From positions 1-64,000 of the forward strand of contig JACKQC010000020.1 in the NCBI GenBank assembly GCA_024233085.1: a stretch of DNA of 64,000 nt, given 5' to 3'. Numbering within the stretch: position 1 is the stretch's first letter; every line of letters starts with the position of its first letter. The translations under genes and the position numbers were made by a program. Shown in pieces: positions 25,428 to 33,310 of this stretch. This DNA is from Akkermansiaceae bacterium (lineage in GTDB: Bacteria; Verrucomicrobiota; Verrucomicrobiia; Verrucomicrobiales; DEV007). The notes under the pieces were generated by a model. That model ran no database searches. It saw only the letters and a program-made list of their open reading frames with translations, and was not told the DNA's origin.

Positions 25428-26318
25428 ATGAATTTCCTCCGTCTCGCGAAAAACTGCCTCCCCGCGGTGCTGCCGGCCCTGGCCTTGGCGGCCACGATTG
25501 CCGGCGCGCGGGGGCAGGAAAACGCGACGGATGCAAAACCGGCCGCCGCTCCGAAACTCGACCTCAAGGCCTTCCCCGGCGCGCTGGTGGACAAGGTTGT
25601 TGTGCCCGTGCCGGCGGAAATTTTCGCCGTCCTGGACAAGTTCGGCCAGCCCGACTGGAGCGGCCAGATCCAGCTTCCCGAGCGGAACCCGGTCTCGGCC
25701 GGACGGGTGCGGCTGGCGCTGGTTTTCGGGAGCACGGTGGCCGAGGGCTTCATCGCCGTGCAGGCCGAGCGCGGCGAATCCATTCAGGATGTCGGCCGGC
25801 GGGTTCTCCGCCTGTCGGAATCGCTCGGACTGGGAGACGCCGTGGTGCCCCACTGCCAGAGCATCATCGACGCCGCCGGCGAGAAGGAATGGCGCCGCGT
25901 CCGCGAGGAACTCGACCGCACCCAGCAGACGGTTCGCACCACCATGGAAAAGCTCCGCGACGACGACCTGGCGAATCTCGTCAGCCTTGGCGGATGGTTG
26001 CGCGGCACCGAGGCCGTGACGGCCATCGTCTCCGGCACCTACAGCCCGGACAAAGCCGAGTTGCTGAACCAGCCCGACATCGTCCGCCATTTTCGCGACG
26101 AAATCGCCGCCATGAACCAACTCGTTCGCTCCGAGCCGGAGGTGGTCGCGATCGCCGAGGGGCTGAGCGTCATTCTGGGCGAGATCGAAAAAGCCGAGGG
26201 CGCCGCTCCGTCCGCCGATGCCGTGCTGCGCATTGGCGAGACCTGCCGGACGCTGCTCGAGGGTTTCTATTTCGAAAAGCCGAAGCCGGCGCCCACCGGA
26301 TCGAATTCCCAGCCGTGA
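25428..26318 (+). CDS. Hypothetical exported helical protein
   Basis: A 296-residue protein of unknown function. Residues 1-30 look like a signal peptide (CLPAVLPALALAATIAGARG). The rest is mostly helical: GKFGQPDW-type segment, FGSTVAEGFIAVQAERGESIQDVGRRVLRL, and a charged helix EWRRVREELDRTQQTVRTTMEKL. The pattern suggests a periplasmic helical-bundle protein. A TTG at 25413 is an alternative start; the ATG gives a compact n-region (NFLRLAKN). Its stop overlaps the next gene's GTG by 4 bp, and both appear to be co-transcribed with phoH. I recognise no family, so no function is proposed. Confidence 0.75.
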   Translation: MNFLRLAKNCLPAVLPALALAATIAGARGQENATDAKPAAAPKLDLKAFPGALVDKVVVPVPAEIFAVLDKFGQPDWSGQIQLPERNPVSAGRVRLALVFGSTVAEGFIAVQAERGESIQDVGRRVLRLSESLGLGDAVVPHCQSIIDAAGEKEWRRVREELDRTQQTVRTTMEKLRDDDLANLVSLGGWLRGTEAVTAIVSGTYSPDKAELLNQPDIVRHFRDEIAAMNQLVRSEPEVVAIAEGLSVILGEIEKAEGAAPSADAVLRIGETCRTLLEGFYFEKPKPAPTGSNSQP

Positions 26319-26782
26319 CCGCGCCATTTCCCCGCCCTTTTCGCCGCCGCCGCGTCCTGGCCCGGGCCGCCTTCGGCCTGATCGCCCTCGGCGCGGGGAG
26401 CGCCGCCTTTGCCTTTCTCGACGAAGCCCTATCCGCCGCCTACGAAGCCGCGGTGCCCTACATCGAGCAGGGATTCGAGGTGCGCGAGGACCATTGGAAC
26501 GGCGAGATTCCCAGCGGCGAGCCGAAGCTGATTCGTCACCAGTTGTTCCGCGGAAACGAATACTGGTTCTGGCTCGGAACGAGCTTTGAAAACTGCGAGC
26601 TGGCTCTCGAAGTTTTCGACGCCGAGGGCAACTCCGTCGGGCTCGAATCCTTCGCGAAGGGAAGCACCGCCGGGGTGCGCGTCCTGCCCTCGAAGACCGG
26701 CACCTACTACATCCGTGTCACGGTGACCTCGAAGTCTTCCGAATCCGCGCTCGACTGGGCCGTGGTCTATGGTTACCGGTGA
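26315..26782 (+). CDS. Hypothetical membrane-anchored beta-sandwich protein
   Basis: A 155-residue protein starting with GTG in a GTGA overlap with the upstream stop. The basic N terminus RPFRRRRVLARAAFGLIALGAG followed by a hydrophobic stretch forms a signal anchor. The remainder (HQLFRGNEYWFWLGTSFENCELALEVFDAEG and SKTGTYYIRVTVTS) has alternating hydrophobic residues and resembles the bacterial pre-peptidase C-terminal (PPC) beta-sandwich fold. A role as an envelope protein is likely; no enzymatic motif is seen. Its end overlaps the longest possible phoH frame by 14 bp. Confidence 0.7.
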   Translation: MTAPFPRPFRRRRVLARAAFGLIALGAGSAAFAFLDEALSAAYEAAVPYIEQGFEVREDHWNGEIPSGEPKLIRHQLFRGNEYWFWLGTSFENCELALEVFDAEGNSVGLESFAKGSTAGVRVLPSKTGTYYIRVTVTSKSSESALDWAVVYGYR

Positions 26783-26825
26783 CGGCCCGCAACCCGTTTC
26801 GATCCGACCCACAGTCGCCCGTGAC

Positions 26826-27812
26826 ATGGACAGCCAGACCCTCGAGTTCGAAAGCCCGCACTTTCTCCAAAGCCTCTTCGCGCACGATCTGAACCTGCTC
26901 AAGCGCCTCGAGGACGCGTTTTCCATCGCCGTCACCACGCGCGACGGCTGGCTGAAATTCGAGGGCGACGAGGCCGCCGTCGAGGCCGCCCGTCAGGTCT
27001 TTGAACAGTTGGAAAAAGCACGCCGCAAGGGCGTCGAGATCAATGCCCGCGGCTTTCAGTTCGCCATCGACCAGGTGAGATCCGGCGACGAGGGCGAGTC
27101 GCTCGACCAGATGGCCGACCTGAAACTGCTCGGCTCCGCGACCAAGCCCACCGTCCGTCCCCACACCCGCACCCAGTACCGCTACCTCATGGCGCTGCGC
27201 GAGCACCACGTCGTCTTCGGCGTCGGTCCCGCCGGCACGGGGAAAACCTACCTCGCCATGGCCCACGCCCTGCAGATGCTGCGCGACCGTGTCATCGACC
27301 GCATCGTGCTCACCCGGCCCGCCGTCGAAGCCGGCGAGGCCCTCGGTTTCCTGCCCGGCGCGCTGGAGGAAAAAGTGCTGCCCTACCTGCGTCCCCTCTA
27401 CGACGCCCTCTACGAAATGCTCGAGCCCGCCGAGTCGCAGAAGTTCGTCGAGAAAAACCTCATCGAGATCGCCCCGCTCGCCTACATGCGCGGACGGACG
27501 CTGAACCGCGCCTGCGTCATCCTCGACGAGGCGCAAAACGCGAGCCGCGAACAGATGCTCATGTTTCTCACCCGGCTGGGCAACGAATCCTCCTGCGTCG
27601 TCACCGGCGACCCGTCGCAGATCGACCTGCGACCCGTCGGAAAGTCCGGCCTTCTCGAGGCGATGCGGCTGCTCCGCGACGTGGACGGCGTGCGTTTCAT
27701 CGAGTTCGAGAGCCGCGATGTCGTCCGCCACCCCGTCGTCCAGCGCATCATCGAGGCCTACGACCGCGGCCGCGCCGCCGCCGAGCGGGAAAACGCGACC
27801 CAACAGGGTTAG
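26826..27812 (+). CDS. PhoH family ATPase
   Basis: A 328-residue PhoH-like protein. Residues 1-70 form the family's N-terminal domain, and from about 110 comes the helicase-like ATPase: RTQYRYLMALREHHVVFGVGPAGTGKTYLAMA (Walker A at 134-141), LTRPAVEAGEALGFLPGALEEKV, ILDEAQNASREQMLMFLTR (Walker B) and VTGDPSQIDLRP. Chromosomal PhoH proteins are linked to RNA metabolism and ribosome maturation next to ybeY; ybeY is not adjacent here. An ATG at 26769 is an alternative start overlapping the upstream gene. The last five residues, ATQQG, and the stop codon come from an R22 repeat, identical to the near-C-terminal ATQQG of the unrelated YdbH-like protein. Confidence 0.93.
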   Translation: MDSQTLEFESPHFLQSLFAHDLNLLKRLEDAFSIAVTTRDGWLKFEGDEAAVEAARQVFEQLEKARRKGVEINARGFQFAIDQVRSGDEGESLDQMADLKLLGSATKPTVRPHTRTQYRYLMALREHHVVFGVGPAGTGKTYLAMAHALQMLRDRVIDRIVLTRPAVEAGEALGFLPGALEEKVLPYLRPLYDALYEMLEPAESQKFVEKNLIEIAPLAYMRGRTLNRACVILDEAQNASREQMLMFLTRLGNESSCVVTGDPSQIDLRPVGKSGLLEAMRLLRDVDGVRFIEFESRDVVRHPVVQRIIEAYDRGRAAAERENATQQG

Positions 27813-27836
27813 GTCGGACGTCATACCCTGTTGGGT
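27798..27836. repeat. R22 repeat array 4 (two units, opposite orientation)
   Basis: Core AACAGGGTT at 27802-27810 and inverted core TACCCTGTT at 27824-27832, 22 bp apart. The first unit supplies the last codons and TAG stop of phoH. The array ends about 50 bp before the alpha/beta hydrolase gene. Confidence 0.9.
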
Positions 27837-27886
27837 CGGGCGAGTTTTTTCGAAAGAACGGGGGCCGCCGGCGCGTATCGGGCGGT

Positions 27887-28915
27887 ATGACACCGCTCTC
27901 AACGACCGTCCTCCGCCGATGGCTTTCGAAATGGGGACGCCGCCTCTGGCTGCCGGCCTTGCTGGCCTGGGCCGCGACGGTTTGGCTCGGGTCGGAAAAA
28001 TTTCTCAAACCCAACCGCATCGTCCTCGAGGAACGACACGTCCGCGCCATCGCGGATCCGGCCGAGTACGGTTTTTCGCTGACGCGTTTCGCGGCGGAAA
28101 TGGCGGATGGCGTGCCACTGGACGCCTGGCTGATCGAGCCCGAGGAAAATCCCGGCGCGGCGGTCAAGACGCGCCGGATGCGCGAGCGCCTGGCCGCCTC
28201 GGGAAAAGTCGCCGTCCCGCCGCCGGGAAGCGCCCGGGGAACGGTGCTGTTTCTGCACGGCCGGGGCGGCCTGAAGGAAAACGCCTTCCCCGTCGCCGAA
28301 CGTTTCGTGGCGGGAGGCTGGCGTTGCGTGGCTTACGATTCGCGGGCGCACGGAAAGAGTGGAGGCGAGTTTTCCACCTACGGCGTGCTGGAAAAGGACG
28401 ATGTCCGCCGTGTCCTCGACGGCGCCGAGGCGCGATTCGGCGGGCGGTTGCGGCCGTGGGTGATCTTCGGAAACTCGCTCGGCGCGGCCGTGGCGCTGCA
28501 GGCGATTCCCTCGGAGCCGCGCCTGCGCGCCGGCGTGGTGGTGTCGCCCTTCGCCGAATTGCCCGAATTGACGACGCGCGCCGCGAAAAACGTGCTCGGC
28601 GGCTGGGCGCCGGGCTGGCTGGCGGACGCCTCGACCCGTCTCGGCGGTTGGCGCGGTGGATTCGATCCGTGGGCGATCCGGCCCGTCGAGGACGCGGCGA
28701 GCATCCGCATTCCCATGATGGTGTGCCACGGAGAGCTGGACCGCGTCATTCCCGTCGAGCATGGCCGGCGGGTTTTCGCGGCGCTGCCCGAGGGGGGTAC
28801 GAAGGTCTGGCGCCCGGTGCCGGGGGCTTACCACTACAATGTGCTCGCCACCGGCGGCGACGATCTTTATCAGGACATTGTCGAGTTCTGGGGGCGGGCC
28901 GTCGCGCCGCCCTGA
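27887..28915 (+). CDS. Alpha/beta hydrolase, membrane-anchored
   Basis: A 342-residue protein with an N-terminal basic region and a hydrophobic helix (WLPALLAWAATVWLG), then an alpha/beta hydrolase fold. It shows TVLFLHGRGGLKENAFP (oxyanion region), YDSRAHGKSGG, a nucleophile elbow GNSLGAA (Ser), an acid in CHGELDRVIPVEHG and a His in PGAYHYNVL. The architecture matches the BEM46/YfhR-like serine hydrolases. The substrate is unknown. It follows an R22 array and converges on the isomerase-like gene with only 8 bp between stop codons. Confidence 0.82.
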   Translation: MTPLSTTVLRRWLSKWGRRLWLPALLAWAATVWLGSEKFLKPNRIVLEERHVRAIADPAEYGFSLTRFAAEMADGVPLDAWLIEPEENPGAAVKTRRMRERLAASGKVAVPPPGSARGTVLFLHGRGGLKENAFPVAERFVAGGWRCVAYDSRAHGKSGGEFSTYGVLEKDDVRRVLDGAEARFGGRLRPWVIFGNSLGAAVALQAIPSEPRLRAGVVVSPFAELPELTTRAAKNVLGGWAPGWLADASTRLGGWRGGFDPWAIRPVEDAASIRIPMMVCHGELDRVIPVEHGRRVFAALPEGGTKVWRPVPGAYHYNVLATGGDDLYQDIVEFWGRAVAPP

Positions 28916-28923
28916 CGGACCGC

Positions 28924-29832
28924 TCAGAGTCCGAAAGCGTCGTCCATCTGCCTGGCGACGGAGGCGAGATCCTCGGGACCGCCGCCCTTGACCTCGGCGG
29001 CCAGCCAGCCGTGGTAGTTGATCTCGCGCAGCGCCTTGCGGACATCCGGGTAGTCGATGTCGCCCTCGCCGATGGGGGTGAACTTGCCCTCGGCTCGGGA
29101 AAACCCCTTCACATCGAGCTTGAGGACGCGCTTGCCGAGCGCGCGAATCCAGTCGCCCATGCCGCCGTATTTCCAGTGGTTGCCGATGTCGAAATGCATC
29201 CCGACCCACGGCGTGTTGAAGTCGTCAACGTATTCGACGAATTTCTCGGCCGTCTGGTCGGCGCCGCCTTCGTGGTTGTAGAGAAACTGGTTCCAGACAT
29301 TCTCGATGGCGATGGAGACACCCAGCTCGGCGGCGAGCGGGATGGCCTTGGAAATGTTTTCGACCGAGCGGGGCCAGATTTCCGCTTCGGGGCCGTCCTC
29401 GCCTTTGCCCACCACCAGCAGCACGGAATGTCCGCCGACCGCGTGGGTGTCGCGCAGGGCGTTCTGGAGGTTTTCGAGCGCCTTGGCCCGGGTCCCGGCG
29501 TCGGGGCTGGTGTGCCGGACGGACCAATGCTCGGCACAGACGGTCCCGTCGACCGGCAAACCGGAGGCGTCGATCGCGGCCTTTGCCTCGGCGATGTCGA
29601 AACCGGGCGCGTTGAGTTCCACGCCGTCGAACCCGGCCGCCCTGGCCGCCTTGAATTTCTCCGTCAGACCGCCTTCGACGCCGATCATGCCGATCTTGAG
29701 CGTCTTGAAAAGCCGGCCCGCGAGGGCGTCGGCGACATCGGGCGCGGCGATCGAGGCGGGGCGGGGAAGCGCGGTGGCGGCGCCGGCGGCGGCCGCGATC
29801 TTGAGGAATCGGCGTCGATTGGGGAGTTTCAT
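28924..29832 (-). CDS. Sugar phosphate isomerase/epimerase-like TIM-barrel protein, Tat-exported
   Basis: A 302-residue protein with a twin-arginine signal (NRRRFLKIAAAAGAATALP) followed by an xylose-isomerase-like TIM barrel: FDGVELNAPGFDIAEAKAAI, IAIENVWNQFLYN, GMHFDIGNHWKYG and VKGFSRAEGKFTPIGEGDIDY. The metal-binding Glu, Asp and His residues of the hydroxypyruvate isomerase/epimerase group are recognisable. Exported members are abundant in Verrucomicrobiota and Planctomycetota and probably act on sugars in the periplasm. Its substrate cannot be predicted. Confidence 0.85.
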   Translation of the reverse strand: MKLPNRRRFLKIAAAAGAATALPRPASIAAPDVADALAGRLFKTLKIGMIGVEGGLTEKFKAARAAGFDGVELNAPGFDIAEAKAAIDASGLPVDGTVCAEHWSVRHTSPDAGTRAKALENLQNALRDTHAVGGHSVLLVVGKGEDGPEAEIWPRSVENISKAIPLAAELGVSIAIENVWNQFLYNHEGGADQTAEKFVEYVDDFNTPWVGMHFDIGNHWKYGGMGDWIRALGKRVLKLDVKGFSRAEGKFTPIGEGDIDYPDVRKALREINYHGWLAAEVKGGGPEDLASVARQMDDAFGL

Positions 29833-29918
29833 GGCCGAACTCTAACCGACTCCCGAGCCGGATGAAAAGCCCTCATCCGCGCCAATCGAGCGGCGCCGTG
29901 ACGTGGCGACCGCGGGGA

Positions 29919-30347
29919 TCAGTTCAGCGCGCAGAGGGGCAGCCGCGCCTCGCCCTCGCGCCGAAGACCGGGGGCAACCTCGCCCGGGTCGCGCGGCCCG
30001 ACATTTTCGACATCCTCGGGCACGAGCATCAGCAGGTCGCGGTCCTGCCGGCTGATGTCGCTGAAAATCATCGTCACTCGAAAGACGCGTTCGCCGTTGG
30101 TGGAAACCGCCGGCTCCGACCCGACCACGATGACTTCCGCGGCGATAAATTCGCTCTGGCCGGCGTCGGGAATCGCCACGTGCAAGCCGAGGGCGATGGT
30201 GGCGCCGGACTCGAAAGCCTTGCGGGATTCGATGACCACGCCGTGTTCGTTCGCGCTCAGGACCGTGATGACCGGGCAACGGCTTTCCTCCGGCGAAAAA
30301 CGGCCGCCGCCTTCGACTTCGGGGGTGTTTGGGTCCGCGGGACTCAT
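29919..30347 (-). CDS. Small PilZ-like protein
   Basis: A 142-residue cytoplasmic protein. The segment VLSANEHGVVIESRKAFESGATIALGL followed by FRVTMIFSDISRQDRDLLMLV has the strand order of PilZ domains (S-x-x-G turn, G-x-x-hydrophobic strand, and the final F-x-x-x-x-x-x-D-R-x-L-L helix). The RxxxR motif that binds cyclic di-GMP is not evident, so it may be a degenerate, non-binding PilZ. It stands alone between the isomerase gene and metF. Confidence in the frame is higher than in the domain call. Confidence 0.55.
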   Translation of the reverse strand: MSPADPNTPEVEGGGRFSPEESRCPVITVLSANEHGVVIESRKAFESGATIALGLHVAIPDAGQSEFIAAEVIVVGSEPAVSTNGERVFRVTMIFSDISRQDRDLLMLVPEDVENVGPRDPGEVAPGLRREGEARLPLCALN

Positions 30348-30517
30348 TCCAGCGTGCGTTCCTTAACGTGAAAACGGTACGCCCCGGCCCGGAATGTGTC
30401 AAACGGGGAGAAACCGAGTCTTGAGAATCTTCGCAGTTTTGAAAAAAACCCGGCGGGGCCGAAAACGCTTTGAAGGCGGACCGGGGAACGTGAAAGATAG
30501 CACTCCGCCGCCCGCCC

Positions 30518-31447
30518 ATGCATATCCAGGACATTTTCCAGAGGCATCGACCGACGATCTCCTTCGAGTTTTTTCCGCCAAAGTCCGCCGAGGCGTCGGA
30601 GTCGCTGTACTCGACGATCACGGATCTCGAAGGGCTCAAGCCCTCCTTTGTCAGCGTGACCTACGGGGCCGGCGGATCGACCCGGGGCCTGACCCACGAC
30701 CTCGTGGTGCGTATCAAGGAGACGACCTCGCTCGATCCCATTCCCCACCTGACCTGCGTCTGCCACCAAGAGCCCGAGATCCGGGAAATCGTCTCCCGCT
30801 ACGCCGAGGCGGGCGTCGGGAACATCCTCGCGCTGGGCGGCGATCCTCCGACGGGTTTGAAGGACTACGACCGCTCGCGGGATTCCTTCCGGCACGCGGC
30901 GGATTTGGTGGCTTATTTGAAAAAGTTCAACGATTCCGGGGGTCATCCCGACCCCCGCGGCTTCGGCGTCGGGGTGGCCGGTTTTCCCGAGGGCCACCCC
31001 GCGACGCCGAACCGGCTCCTGGAGATGGATTACCTGAAACGCAAAGTCGACGCCGGGGCCGACTACATCGTGACGCAGCTCTTCTTTTCGAACGCGGACT
31101 TTCACGATTTCCGAGACCGGTGCGAGCTGGCGGGCATCCGGGTTCCGATCGTCGCGGGCATCATGCCCATCCTCAGCGCGAAAGGCATGGAGCGCATGGC
31201 GGAGCTGGCGGCCGGCGCCCGAATCCCGGCCAAGCTGCTCCGGTCCATCGCCCGCGCGGGGGACGATCCCGAGGCGGTCGAGCGCGTGGGCATTCACCAC
31301 GCCACGGAGCAGTGCGTCGATCTGCTCGAAAACGGCGTCGCCGGCATCCATTTCTACACGTTGAACAAGTCGTCGGCCACCCGGCGGATCTACGCGAATC
31401 TCGGACTGCGCGACACCGAGGCGGTCCAGACGGCGAGGGGCGGCTGA
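30518..31447 (+). CDS. metF: 5,10-methylenetetrahydrofolate reductase
   Basis: A 309-residue TIM-barrel flavoprotein that reduces 5,10-methylene-THF to 5-methyl-THF for methionine synthesis. Motifs are ISFEFFPPKSAE (catalytic Glu, residues 14-25), FVSVTYGAGGSTRG, HLTCVCHQ, ILALGGDPP and GADYIVTQLFFSNADF. The length is that of bacterial MetF. It starts at an ATG after a purine-poor leader. The downstream parvulin gene follows 36 bp later on the same strand. Confidence 0.96.
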   Translation: MHIQDIFQRHRPTISFEFFPPKSAEASESLYSTITDLEGLKPSFVSVTYGAGGSTRGLTHDLVVRIKETTSLDPIPHLTCVCHQEPEIREIVSRYAEAGVGNILALGGDPPTGLKDYDRSRDSFRHAADLVAYLKKFNDSGGHPDPRGFGVGVAGFPEGHPATPNRLLEMDYLKRKVDAGADYIVTQLFFSNADFHDFRDRCELAGIRVPIVAGIMPILSAKGMERMAELAAGARIPAKLLRSIARAGDDPEAVERVGIHHATEQCVDLLENGVAGIHFYTLNKSSATRRIYANLGLRDTEAVQTARGG

Positions 31448-31483
31448 GTTTCCCGGAAAAAACCTCGGACCACGGACACAGGC

Positions 31484-32554
31484 ATGGCGGCGGATCGGGC
31501 CAAATTTCCCTGGCGCGCCCTACTCTACGGCGTTGTGCTGCTGTATCTGGCGGGCGACCTCCACGTCTTTCACGGCCCGCTTCGCGGGGTGATCGACCGC
31601 CGCAACGCCCGCGGCGAGTACGCGCGCCGCCAGGCCGTCGAAAACGGCTGGATTGCCACCGTGAACTCGGAACCCATCACGCGGGAGCAATTGAACCGCG
31701 CCGTTCAGCTTCACCTTTACCAGCGGGGCGCGGACTACGCCGGGCTGTCGGACTGGAACCGCCGCGTCACCCGCGGAGCCGTGCTCAAGCAGCTCATCCG
31801 CGACACCCTGGTCCGGCAATACGCGCGCGCCGACAACGTCCGTCCGACCTCCGCGGCGGCGGAGGCGCATTGGCGGCGTTTTGCGGCTCAATTTCCAAGT
31901 GAGGAAGCCATGCTGGAGCGCGCGCGGGCGATGGGATACTCCGACGCGGAGACGCTCCGCGCGGAGGTGACCGATCAGCTCACCCAGAGGCTCTGGCTCG
32001 AGGAGCGGGTCAAGGCCGCCACCGCCGTGACCGAGGCCGAGGCGCGCGAGTGGTACGAGGCAAACCGCGGCAAGGGCGCCGGATTCGTCGATCCAGAGCG
32101 GGTCCGGGCGCGGCACATCTTTCTGAGCACCGTCGTCGAGGACACGCCGGAGCGCGAGGCGGCGATTCGGGAAATTCACCGGCGCCTGACGGCGGAAGAG
32201 GCCGATTTTACGGCCCTGGCGGCGGAATTTTCCGAGGACGAGCGAACGAAACATCGTGGAGGCGACCTCGGCTGGTTCGGGCGGGAGCGGATGCCGCGCG
32301 ATTTCTGCGATGTGGCTTTCGGGCTGAGACCGGGGGAGACCAGCGAGCCCTTTCGCGGCGCTATCGGCTGGCACGTGGTGCGGGTATCGGACCGGCGGGC
32401 GGAGCGTCCCCTGGATTTCGAGGAGATGAAGCCGGAAATCCTCGCCCTGCTCGAATCCGAACGCCGCGCCTACGCCATCGAAATCCTGCTCCGGCGCCAC
32501 GAATCGGTCTCGGTGATCGTGGTCTTTCACGAGGTGCTCGCCGGGATGCCGTGA
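31484..32554 (+). CDS. Periplasmic peptidylprolyl isomerase (parvulin, PpiC/SurA-like)
   Basis: A 356-residue protein with an N-terminal membrane anchor (ALLYGVVLLYLAGDLHVFHG), a SurA-like N-terminal helical region (TVNSEPITREQLNRAVQ) and a parvulin domain at about 200-320 (VRARHIFLST, then FTALAAEFSEDERTKHRGGDLGWFGRERMP, and IGWHVVRVSDRR). All core parvulin residues are present. It probably assists folding of outer-membrane or periplasmic proteins. The anchor and single parvulin domain distinguish it from SurA itself, which has two. Confidence 0.88.
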   Translation: MAADRAKFPWRALLYGVVLLYLAGDLHVFHGPLRGVIDRRNARGEYARRQAVENGWIATVNSEPITREQLNRAVQLHLYQRGADYAGLSDWNRRVTRGAVLKQLIRDTLVRQYARADNVRPTSAAAEAHWRRFAAQFPSEEAMLERARAMGYSDAETLRAEVTDQLTQRLWLEERVKAATAVTEAEAREWYEANRGKGAGFVDPERVRARHIFLSTVVEDTPEREAAIREIHRRLTAEEADFTALAAEFSEDERTKHRGGDLGWFGRERMPRDFCDVAFGLRPGETSEPFRGAIGWHVVRVSDRRAERPLDFEEMKPEILALLESERRAYAIEILLRRHESVSVIVVFHEVLAGMP

Positions 32555-32596
32555 GGGAACGGCGGAGGCGGTCGGCCGGTGGGAGGGAGTGGATGC

Positions 32597-33124
32597 TTAG
32601 TTTTTGAGGGCGAGGCGGGACCGTTGGCGATTGACGATCAGTAGAAACACCAGAGAAAAAAACGCGCTCGCCAGGTAACAGGTGATTTGCATGGTGGTTG
32701 TGATCCGCAGAGGCAGGGTGGCGTCGGGATACCAGGCATGGGGAAAAAGTTCCCGTTTTGTGCGGTCGGTCCACCATCCGGAACCGGCGGACACGATCTC
32801 GGTCGCGGCGACGACCGCCGCCGTTCCCGCGAAAAGTGCCCATTTCGAAACTTTCGGACGCGAGCCATTTCGGCCCACGATCACGCAGGCGAATCCCAGG
32901 ACGAATCCCGGCCCGATCGAAGCCCGGAGGGCGTAGGCCGCCGCCAGCCACTTCGGATTAGCGATTCCCCAGAGCGGCTCGTGATAAATCGTGAAATGTT
33001 CGGGTGCGATTCGGACGATGTATTGGTCGTGGGCGATGGCATAAAGAGCGACGATCGCCCAGACCCCCGCGAGGATCGAATAGGTGACCGAACGAGGTTC
33101 GTCCGTGAGCCGAACGTGTAGCAT
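32597..33124 (-). CDS. Hypothetical four-helix membrane protein
   Basis: A 175-residue integral membrane protein with hydrophobic segments near residues 15-35 (SILAGVWAIVALYAIAH), 70-88 (GPGFVLGFACVIVG), 100-118 (ALFAGTAAVVAATEIVSAG) and 148-168 (TCYLASAFFSLVFLLIV). No enzymatic or transport signature is seen. The ATG at 33124 is preferred to the longer frame from 33250, which adds an unlikely Arg/Pro leader. It converges on the parvulin gene. No function is proposed. Confidence 0.7.
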   Translation of the reverse strand: MLHVRLTDEPRSVTYSILAGVWAIVALYAIAHDQYIVRIAPEHFTIYHEPLWGIANPKWLAAAYALRASIGPGFVLGFACVIVGRNGSRPKVSKWALFAGTAAVVAATEIVSAGSGWWTDRTKRELFPHAWYPDATLPLRITTTMQITCYLASAFFSLVFLLIVNRQRSRLALKN

Positions 33125-33310
33125 GAGCGGATCGGGCAAGTCTGGCTTCGCTGGGTTCGAAAACAGGGGCGGGACGAGTTCACACGGGACGCGAAGCGCC
33201 CGGAAAGGGGACAGAAAACCATTCCGAACCTTTCCGGTCAATGCTCCCAAATCCGCTCCTGCCGAGCGGAGGCAGGGTGCGACCGGGCGCTACCCGCCCC
33301 GCGCCTTGGC

